From the NCBI GenBank assembly GCA_009746045.1, contig RPFO01000348.1, positions 1,243,801 to 1,307,800 of the forward strand: a stretch of DNA of 64,000 bases. The letters run 5' to 3'. The DNA comes from Mesostigma viride (Eukaryota > Streptophyta > Mesostigmatophyceae > Mesostigmatales > Mesostigmataceae). Under the pieces are notes generated by a model, which was not told the DNA's origin, did no database searches, and saw only the letters and a program-made list of their open reading frames with translations. This document shows, one piece after another, positions 32,346 through 40,897 of the stretch. The stretch's first letter is position 1. The number at the start of each line of letters is the position of its first letter. The translations under genes and the position numbers were made by a program.

Positions 32346-33924
32346 ACACTATACTCAACCCAAGGTTACCTTGTAAACTTCATGATTAGAACTCGGCAAA
32401 TCTATGACCAAAAGCACATATAAATAACTATTACACACTGATGACGACACATGCTCAAGGTTGGGGGTCACTGTGACACGCACTGATGAGTTTCCTAGAC
32501 GACCACCGGACAGGCGCTAAGGACCACTCAGTAACCAAGTATAAACACAATTACACTTTACATGCCATCCAACATGCATCAAATACATGCTGAATATGTT
32601 ATGAAGTACACAGGGGTGGCCACACACCTCATAGCCCTTAACCGTACCTCGAGCATGGCCAGACTTATAAGCATGTGAATAGCAATAATGATGATGGCAC
32701 TAAAATGCCTTACCAGCATTTTCTATGTTTCTCCCAGGTTAGAGTGTAAGGTTTATGCCAACCAAGCTAACCAAAACAGCAACAACTCCTGAACTGCCCT
32801 ACCTGAGATGGGCAACAAACTGGAACTATGGAGGGCAAGGAACCAAGGAGATCATGGCATACAAAGCTTGCATGCAGTCAACCATGTCAACCATGGTTGG
32901 CTCAGCACATGGCAGTCTTTTCACATGATGATATCAAGGGAAAGCTCAAATAAACCAATGGTGGTAGCTATCTACATGCAGTCACACAAATGCAATATCT
33001 CCAACATAATCGTCAATCAAACACTTCCTCCCCTGCACGATAAAATGGAAAGAAACCATTGGCGGCCCTCCAGCGCATGAGCGCTGTGATGCCGCTGCGA
33101 AGAGAGGGTGCGTCACTCTCACACAACAAGAAGCGTCCATACGCACAACATCCTTGCCAGAACACGTTTTATGAAATGCCTTAAACCTTCCCGAAGAGCT
33201 ATAGGTTGCGACTGAAGCGGCCCTGATCACGACATCGACGAAAACAATCTAAAGCTGCCAGGTATTCGACAACACAACGGCAAGCGACGGCGAGCTAGCT
33301 GGCGGAAACTGCCCAAAAAGAACGCAAAAAAACTCGAACGATGAGCTCATAGAAGAAAGCACTGATAGCAGATAACATTCGCGACAAATCTGTACCTCGC
33401 CCTCGTAAATCCCTCGCCCAGGCGCGCAACAACAGCGGTTATTCCATGGACAGGTCAGACACACACTGCGCAGGTCTGAACAATTACTTACCGATAAAGG
33501 CCGAAAATCTGGCAAAAAGCACCAGCTCGGTTTAGAATTCGATGCAACCGATATTAACGCCTGCTTCACGGTCAGAACAACCCCCAAAACTGCGAATTCA
33601 CTGCCGCTATCACGAATTCTATTTTATTCCGCGCGACCAAAAAATGCAGTTTACCCCCCATGCCGATGGCAGTAAAAGAAAGCAGCGATATTGTAAACCA
33701 GCTACTTGCCGCCACAACCCAACATCATTAAATCATCGTCTTCAACATTCGAGCATTTGTTTTGCGTTTCTCTAGCCCTACATTGCTAGTTTCGCCTAAA
33801 CGCAGTCGCCATGGCCACTTCCGCAAGGGGTGCGCGCACCGTGCACCCACTTTTCACTTCACGGCGGTACCGCGAATTTTTTTGGCGCCAAAAAATTCGG
33901 CGGGCGCACGTCCCCTTAATTAAG
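32346..33924. other. Probable upstream exons/introns of the PHD gene; none resolved
   Basis: Several donor-like sites on the minus strand (near 32268, 32640, 32712 and 32797). Two of them, at 32258-32300 and 32627-32670, are similar blocks (CATGGCCA...CTT, then ATAGCAA). No conserved coding segment is recognisable. Confidence 0.3.
33868..33902. promoter_or_regulatory. E2F-like palindrome TTTGGCGCCAAA
   Basis: TTTGGCGCCAAA at 33881-33892 is embedded in a near-perfect 27-base palindrome (CGAATTTTTTTGG...CCAAAAAATTCG). TTTSSCGC is the E2F/DP consensus in plants and algae; two half-sites face each other here. A short minus-strand ATG (about 33813) lies downstream, so this could be the promoter of the PHD gene. 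Binding is inferred only from the motif. Confidence 0.35.
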
Positions 33925-34238
33925 AATTTAGCCATGCTATGCCATGCAGAGAGATGCTCTCTGTCGAGAAGCCATGTCCTAGCTCTTGTATAGCCATGAT
34001 GATCTTCCCCCACATAACATACTCCCCCTTAGCTGGGCATAGTGCATGTGAAGATTATGAGGGTGCAGGTGCCCTGGTGCACCTAGAGCAAGGCCGGGTC
34101 GCTTACATTCCCACCCTTGCAGGAAGTAGCCCAGAATGTATTAAAAGCCATACGCCCCTTCTCAGGGCTATGTGCTACATGTACTCCCAACGGAGTTACA
34201 TGTTTCTAATTAATTAATTAATTAATTAATTAATTAAT
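33925..34238 (+). mobile_element. LINE 3' UTR with hairpin and (AATT)n tail
   Basis: Starts with GCCATGCTATGCCATGCAGAG, passes through GGTGCCCTGGTGCACCTAGAG, and ends ATGTGCTACATGTACTCCCAACGGAGTT followed by (TAAT)n at 34205-34238. The same 3' UTR occurs in the ORF1-only element (40925-41215, minus). Confidence 0.8.
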
Positions 34239-34429
34239 GTTACCACACAGATTAAAACACTCGATGCGGGAAGACTTAATGCGGATTTGGTACTAGATAA
34301 ATCATTCGAGATCTGTGTGTAGGAGTACTACACACGTGTCTGCACTCGAGACTTGTTCAGTCTAGCGTGAGACGGGCTGAACACGGCTGGAACCTTCTTG
34401 AGAAGGGGGCGTAGCCATGATTGTATAAA

Positions 34430-35612
34430 TTAAATTAAATTAAATTATAACATGCCTCCGTGGGGAGGTCATGTAGCACATATTTCATGATGGATGGGGT
34501 GGAGGAAGCCGCGTGATCGAACTATCCTAACTCTATCTAGAAAATCCTAACTACACTACTCAGCAAAACGCCTCCTCCGCTTGGGGGGAGGTGGCTTGCC
34601 CACAGGGTCGGGCGTGTGCGCCTTGAAAATCTTATTCCACCGCGTCTTGTCCTGCATGGCAGTCCAAAGACGGGAGAGAGAGTGGATGCGGTGCTCAAAC
34701 TGGGCTGGGACCACTAGGTCGTCCAGCAACATCTGAACGTAGTTGGTGACAGGTTTCCCTACCCTTTTGGGGATGTCCACGGGGCCAGGCCAGGTCAGAA
34801 TGTGCCGCCCTGGCTGTCCAAGCCGCTGGGGGCCGGCCAGACCAAGGGTGGTGTCGACCTGGCTGGTGCGGGCAAGGTGTCCTACAAATGCTATCCTACG
34901 CTGCCTAATCTCGTCCGAAACACGAGGCATGCCATGATACAAAGACTCTGATGACGGACGCTCGGAAAAACCTACATTAAGGACCTGCCGGAGCATCCTG
35001 TAAACTGTGCCGTCGAGCCGAGCTGCCAGTTTGGGTGGGAGGGTCCACGCCTCGGCGCCATACGTGAGCACCGTGAGGACGAGGACCTTGAAGAGCATGC
35101 GCTTGCGGTGCCCGTCCAGGCCCTTCGAGCGCCAGTAGGGTGTGAGCGAACGGAGCTTGGCCCAGGCAAGGCCGATGCGGGTGTCCACATCGTCGGCGGT
35201 GTCAGGAAGCCAGCTCCCCAACAGCTTGAAGCGGTCGCGGAACGGGACCTCCGTCCCGTCGAGCAGGCGCGGCAGCGGTGGTTTACTGGATGCCCCTATC
35301 GCCATCGCCTCAGTTTTGACACTAATCTCCAGCCCCACCGCCCGCGCCTCCAGGCCCAGGCAGTCCAGCCAGGTCTGAATGTGCTCGGGGCTCTCGATGA
35401 GGGTGGTATCATCCGCATAAATCAGGTCGGCAAGGCGGTAACCAGGTCTAACCCCGCCGTGCTCTTTCACGTCAAGGATGTCCAAGCCTGGCTCGAACCC
35501 CTTAAGAGCAGTAAAGCGCGCACGTGCCCGGCGCATGACGTGATCCACGACAATAATGAACAGGTATGGCGACAGGACACAACCTTGCCACACCCCGTGG
35601 TGAAGGGATGAT
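34430..35612 (-). pseudogene. Non-LTR reverse transcriptase, 5'-truncated LINE copy
   Basis: Minus-strand frame 35612-34556 encodes about 350 residues of the C-terminal half of a non-LTR RT: GVWQGCVLSPYLF (palm motif 4), LADLIYADDTTL with the catalytic YADD, FKLLGSWL, then VLTYGAEAWTL, the thumb region and RIAFVGHLAR. The endonuclease, the N-terminal palm and an A-motif Asp are missing. Upstream the frame runs into an unrelated LINE 3' UTR piece, so its first dozen codons are chimeric. The 3' end at 34482-34430 has the hairpin CCTCCCCACGGAGG and an (AATTT)n tail. The remaining frame is open, implying a recent insertion. It cannot be autonomous. Confidence 0.85.
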
Positions 35613-35790
35613 TGTATAGCCATGATGATATTCCCCCACATGACATGCTCCCCCTTAGCTGGGCATAGCGTGATAGATCATGAGGGTGCAGGTGCCCTGG
35701 TGCACCTAGAGCAAGGGTAGCTTACATTCCCACCCTTGCAGGAAGTAGCCTAGAATGTATTATAGGCCATATGCCCCTTCTCAGGGATAT
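35613..35790 (+). mobile_element. LINE 3' UTR fragment
   Basis: TAGCCATGATGATATTCCCC to CCTTCTCAGGGATAT repeats the 3' UTR seen at 33990-34170 in + orientation. It abuts the truncated RT copy, showing nested insertion. Confidence 0.75.
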
Positions 35791-36305
35791 TAAAAATTAA
35801 ATTAAATTATAACATGCCTCCGTTGGGGGGTCATGTAGCACATATTCCTTGATGGGTGGTGGAAAGTGGAGAGCCGCGTAATCGAACTATCCTAACGCTA
35901 AGAGCTCTACCTAGTCTAGAAAATCCTAACTGCCCTACTCGTCAAAACGCCTCCTCCTCTTGGGGGGAGGGGGCTTGCCCACAGGGTCGGGCGTGTGAGC
36001 CTTGACAATCTTCTGCCACCGCGTCTTATTCTGCATGGCAGTCCAAAGAAGGGAGAGAGAGTGGATGCGGTATTCAAACTGGGCTGCCAGGGACCAGTAG
36101 GTCATCCAGCAGCACCTGTACGTAGTACGTGACATGTTTCCCTACCCTTTTGGGAATGTCCTTGGGGCCAGGCCAGGTCAGAATATGTGCCGCCCTGGCT
36201 GGCCAAGCCGCTGGGGGCCTGCCAGACCAAGGGCGGTGTCGACCTGGCTAGTGCGAGCAACTTAGGTGTCCTACAAATGCTATCCTACGCTGTCTAATCT
36301 CAGGG
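35790..36305 (-). pseudogene. LINE RT 3' end, short truncated copy
   Basis: Tail and hairpin at 35793-35840, then a decayed C-terminal RT segment (frame 36135-35935, ending PVGKPPPPKRRRR). A further segment to about 36300 (GHL/RRIAF region) is interrupted by small indels. It matches the copy at 34556-35605. Confidence 0.8.
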
Positions 36306-36530
36306 ATATTAAAAATTAAAATTAAATTATGACATGCCTCCGTTGGGAGATCATGTAGCACATAATCTCAGGGATATGGGCTACAGATATACTCCCAACG
36401 GAGTTATGTTTCTAATTAATTAATTAACCAGCGCATGCCAGAAAGCCATATGCCCCTTCTCTGGGCTATTAATTAATTAATTAATTATAGGAACATAACT
36501 CCGGTGGGAGTATATGTAGCACATAGCGCC
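36306..36530. repeat. Three nested LINE 3' tails
   Basis: Minus-oriented end at 36308-36362, plus-oriented end at about 36375-36428 (ACTCCCAACGGAGTTATG then AATT units), and minus-oriented end at 36466-36525 (AACATAACTCCGGTGGGAG). Confidence 0.75.
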
Positions 36531-36534
36531 CAGA

Positions 36535-38490
36535 GAAGCGGCCACGAGCCGCGAGCCACGAGGTACTCCATGGCTGACGGCGGAGCTCATAACTTTCACG
36601 TTTGAGCACCGAATTTAGTCGTGAATATCACAATCGCTTCGTCTTTCTAAGACGCACATGCTGATATAATTTTCCGACGCTATTACGCAATATACGATGA
36701 GCAAACGCTTATCGACGCAACGCAGCCTGACGGCTGCGCTCGGCAATGAAAATACGTCTGCAGCTCCGGCTGCAGCTTCGCCCTCAGGCCCGGCAGGCAG
36801 TGATGACACTAGTCGCGCACTGGTGGTCGTCCAGCACCCTCCCGGGCTTCCTGCCTCGCCTTCAGCCTCGCCCGAGCCCAAACGCAGTCGCCCCGAACCT
36901 AGCTGGTCTGAGACCGACTTTGACGTTGATGAGTTATTTTCCACCTTCGACGTCCGCAGACCTGGCTATTTCGACAGGCAACACATCCGGATGCTGGAGC
37001 TCCTGTTTTATGGGTCGTATGCCTCCCTTCTTGACCTGTGCCAACGCCTCCAACGCCACAAATGCTTCCGCAGCCAGTCTGACGGCCAGTTTCAGCTCCG
37101 CTCAGCTGACCTGTCTGGCTGGTCGCGACCGCGCCTTCAGCTTGCCGCCCTCTTTTCCATCCTTCAACGCTCTTCCGCGGACCTCTGGCAACCCGTCCCC
37201 TTGACCGAATTCGCCCTCCTCCGCCTCCTCTCACAGCATGTGACGCCCCTTGCTTGCGAAATGGAAGCTTTGGGTCGTAAGATGGCTGCTGAGCTCCCCA
37301 AAATCCCCACCGCCACCGCCACCGCCACCGCCACCGCCACCCTCCTCGCCTCCACCCCCCCCCCCCCTCCGACTCCATCACCGCCCAGCTCCGCGACATC
37401 GACCAGCGTCTTAAGGACAACGCCATCGCTATCGAGGTTCTGCAGAACACCGCAGGCCTCACCGCCCAGGCGGTGAAGGACATTGCCGCCAAGCCAGCCC
37501 CGGCTGGCAGTGGCCGGCGATGCTCCTCCCATCACCACCTGGGCGGACATGCTTAAGCAACACACCACCTCCACCACCTCCGCCGTCGCAGCCCAGCTTC
37601 AACGGCAGACGCTTGACCTCCGCGAGGAGGCCGAGCTCGCCAAGCGCAGCCTCAACGTCATTGTCAAGAACTTCGACATGGAGGAAGGTGAGAATTCCGA
37701 GAAGCTTACGCGTGCGTTTGAGAGAGAAATCCTTGGTCGCATGGGTCTTAACGGTGAGATCGACCTGGTCGCCCACCGCCTTCCCCGCGCGCGGGGTAAG
37801 GCAGGGGCGCCCCCGCTCCTTCTCACCTTTAATAAGACCCCGGCGGACAAGATTTCTTTTCTCCGACGCCGCAAGCGGCTCGAGAAGACTCTCTTCACCA
37901 TTGACGACGACTTGACCCTGGCGCAGCAACAACGGCGACGGGAGCTATGGCCGACCTACCTCCAGCTCCGGCAGACCAACTGAGGCGGGGCAGCCGGTGT
38001 ACTGGAAGGGGGCGGCCATCTACGTCGGCCACAAGCCCTGGCAGGCGACCCCCGCGGCCCCCGCGACTCCAGACGCCCCAGCTTAGGGGAATACAGCAGT
38101 AGTAGTGTAGAATAGATAGACCGTGGCCATGTACATGTACGCCTCCTACAGGCACTATACCAGCTGAGCCACAAGCAATATCTAATCATGTACATGTGTG
38201 CCTATGATGTGCCACACTCCAGATGATGCCTAGTTTTATTTAGTTATGTTGTGCCCATGCAGGGAGTAACTCTCTGCTGAGACGCCACAGTGCCCTAGCA
38301 TTTTGTATAGCTGTGCTGATCTTCCCGCCCATGACAGGCTCCCCCTTCGCTGGGCATAGCTTGAAGATCATGGGGATGCAAGTGCCCTGGTGCATCTAGA
38401 GCAAGGGTCCTTTACATCCCCACCCTTGCAGGAAGTAGCTTAGGATGTATGATAGGCCATATGCCCTCTCTCAAGGGCTATGTGCTACAT
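36535..38490 (+). pseudogene. ORF1-type retroelement copy, ORF1 broken by two frameshifts
   Basis: The 5' UTR (36540-36696) matches the copy at 42700-42850. ORF1 starts at ATG 36697 (MSKRLSTQRSLTAALGNEN), is coding-like to about 37350, shifts frame at a C-homopolymer (~37348-37362), shifts again near 37500-37520, and ends at TGA 37981-37983 with LAQQQRRRELWPTYLQLRQ. Domain order as in the intact copy: low-complexity N-terminus, heptad-rich segment, RRM-like block (NVIVKNFD) and C-terminal domain. The 3' UTR follows directly without any RT ORF, to about 38490, where another repeat interrupts. About as long as the intact ORF1-only element. Confidence 0.8.
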
Positions 38491-38726
38491 ATCAAAGAGA
38501 CAACCAGCGCAGGCCAGAAATCGGGAGAATCCCGGGACCATGGTAGCTCGAGCCTGCCGTTATCTTTTCCGCGTTTTCGAGTCGTTCAGGATGATGAAGA
38601 TGAATGGTGATGGAAATGTGTATCCTTGTGCATTGAAATTATGGCTGGCTTACGTGTGGAGCGACTAGATGACCTAGACGGTGGGGCCGGAAACAGCATG
38701 CTTGATCAGGGCGTGTGTTTCTAGCC
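38491..38726 (+). repeat. Left arm of ~235-bp inverted repeat
   Basis: Includes GACAACCAGCGCAGGCCAGA and GGTGATGGAAATGTGTATCC; the reverse complement is at 39347-39578 with few differences. A short piece of the same end recurs at 44901-44922. Confidence 0.8.
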
Positions 38727-38778
38727 TACATATACTCCCAACGGAGTTATGTTACAATTCAATTCAATTCAATTCAAT
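38727..38778 (+). repeat. LINE 3' end with (AATTC)n tail
   Basis: ATACTCCCAACGGAGTTATG followed by four AATTC units. Confidence 0.75.
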
Positions 38779-38874
38779 AGCGCCCAGAGAAGGGCCCAGA
38801 GAAGGGGCATATGGCCTAGACACGTGTGTAGTACTCCTACACACAGATCTCGAGTGATTTATCTAGTACCAAAT

Positions 38875-39108
38875 CCGAAAGGCTTGCATCACTCCCCGGA
38901 CAGGAGAAATTTTGCGGATGACTGTAGGTGTAAGTTGGCGATGCCATGGTAACCGGAGACGTCCGTCCTATTGTCAGCAAAATTTGGTGCGAGAGGTCCC
39001 CAGTTCGATTCAGGTCGGATTCATTTGTAGATCGCGTTTTCCGCGTTTTCCGCGGCCCGGCACTGAACGCAAAGGTTTTCACCTTTGCGGAGTGTCTGAT
39101 CAGAATAT
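38875..39108 (+). repeat. tRNA-like SINE, copy 1
   Basis: Contains TGCCATGGTAACCGG (A-box-like), then about 60 bases later AGTTCGATTCAGG, close to the Pol III B box GGTTCGANTCC. It ends with GCGTTTTCCGCG and AAGGTTTTCACCTTTGCGG. Two further copies on the minus strand keep both boxes. No intact tRNA cloverleaf is claimed. Confidence 0.6.
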
Positions 39109-39149
39109 GGCCTATCATACATTCTAAGCTACTTCCTGCAAGGGTGGGT

Positions 39150-39222
39150 CTCTGGGCTATGTGCTACATATACTCCCAACGGAGTTATGTTCCTAATTAA
39201 TTAATTAATTAATTAATTAATT
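39150..39222 (+). repeat. LINE 3' end with (AATT)n tail
   Basis: CTACATATACTCCCAACGG, hairpin, then about eight AATT units. Confidence 0.8.
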
Positions 39223-39346
39223 ACATTGTCGTCAGAAAGCAACAAACGTGAAAACGCTAGCTGCCCAAATCTGAGATTCCGCGAAACACAGAAAGTAAGA
39301 AAGCCTAGTAGCTACCAGCAAGGAATCGAACATAGGACAGTTAGGC

Positions 39347-39578
39347 TCCAAACACACGCCCTGATCAAGCATGCTGTTTCCGGCCCCACCGTCTAGGTCA
39401 TCTAGTCGCTCTACACGTAAGCCAGCCATAATTTCAATGCACACGGATACACATTTCCATCACCATTCATCTTCATCATCCTGAACGACTCGAAAACGCG
39501 GAAAAGATAACGGCAGGCTCGAGCTACCATGGTCCGGATTCTCCCGATTTCTGGCCTGCGCTGGTTGTCTCCTTGATA
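39347..39578 (-). repeat. Right arm of the ~235-bp inverted repeat
   Basis: Reverse complement of 38491-38726. The arms are separated by about 620 bases holding a SINE and a LINE tail. Confidence 0.8.
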
Positions 39579-39691
39579 GGACCTTTGGCATGATTTCGCG
39601 GCTGTGTGAGTCTCCCGATCCGAAGGCATCTCACTTTACGTTTCGAAACAGCCCAACTGCGAAAAACCTTTTTACCGGAGAGGGGTGCCAA

Positions 39692-39945
39692 TATTCTGAT
39701 CAGGCACTCCGCAAAGGTGAAAACCATTTGCGTTCAGTGCCGGGCCGCGGAAAACGCGGAAAAACGCGATCTGCAAATGAATCCGACCGGAATCGAATTG
39801 GGGACCTCTCGCACCAACTTTCGCTGACTATAGGACGGACGTCTCCGGTTACCATGGCATCGCCAACTTAATGCACCTACAGTCATCCGCAAAAGTTCTC
39901 CTTTCCGGGGAGTGATGCAAGCCTTTCGGATTTGGTACTAGATAA
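39692..39945 (-). repeat. tRNA-like SINE, copy 2
   Basis: Minus-strand copy with B-box-like AATTCGATTCCGG and the same flanks as copy 1. Confidence 0.6.
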
Positions 39946-40080
39946 ATCATTCGAGCCAATATGTCCGATATTGCTGAATCTATAGATGATGACTCACCAC
40001 TAGACCTAAGTGCGCAGGAGTACTACGCGCGGACCTGGATAACAATGTTCAGAGCGAGACCTAGACGGTTTAGCTAGAAA
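39946..40080 (+). mobile_element. Transposon 5' fragment with conserved coding start MSDIAES
   Basis: ATG at 39961 opens MSDIAESIDDDSPLDLSAQ, stopping after about 38 codons. A second copy at 48586 reads MSDIAESIEDESPLDLFAQ. The differences are mostly conservative, as expected of a once-functional transposon ORF. Family not recognised. Confidence 0.45.
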
Positions 40081-40094
40081 CCAGAACTCTACAC

Positions 40095-40325
40095 AGATAT
40101 TCTGATCAGACACTCCGCAAAGGTGAAAACCTTTGCGTTCAGTGCCGGGCCGCGGAAAACGCGGAAAAACGCGATCTGCGAATGAATCCGACCGGAATCG
40201 AACTGGGGACCTCTCGCACCAATTTTGCTGACTATAGGACGGACGTCTCCGGTTACCATGGCATCGCCAACTTACACCTACAGTCATCCGCAAAAGTTCT
40301 CCTGTCCGGGGAGTGATGCAACCCT
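40095..40325 (-). repeat. tRNA-like SINE, copy 3
   Basis: Minus-strand copy with B-box-like AGTTCGATTCCGG; nearly identical to copy 2. Confidence 0.6.
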
Positions 40326-40897
40326 AAAACAGATATCTCTAGATCTCTGACAGTGCATTTATGGAGCCACACCCGCCCCTTTCGATTCTTCACTTGGCCA
40401 GGAAAGGGGGCGGGCACGTACCATACTGGGCACGACCAGCACACAGCCGACCCCCTCTACAACAGTATTCTGATTTTCTGATTACAATAGTATAGTCCAA
40501 TGTAGCGCAAGCACCGTAGATGGTGTAGACCTGTGACGGAGGGTAGAGCTACACTGTAGGTGGCAGGCCGGCCTCCTTTGAGCCCACAACAAGCAACTAC
40601 TTAGTCAGGAAAAAGCTTAACAATTGTGTCATTCAAAGGTAGGTGTTCCATCCACAGTGACCTTGTGTTTAAATTTATTGAAGAAGAAACCCAAATAGGA
40701 ATCTCTGCGCACTTATCTTTAGGACAAATCAGTCTAAACCGCCTGCTGCGAGGCTGCCAGAATCCTCTTCGATACCGAGCAAGGACAGGATGCAAATCTC
40801 CAGCTATTCTCATAGCACCCACGTAAGGCTGTGTCACCACATCGACTGCATCAAGCAGACAAAAAACAAGCTTCTGCACATGCCTCATCCGCAACGC
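40326..40897. other. No gene seen
   Basis: Unassigned sequence between SINE copy 3 and the ORF1-only element. No supported frame or RNA. Confidence 0.4.
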
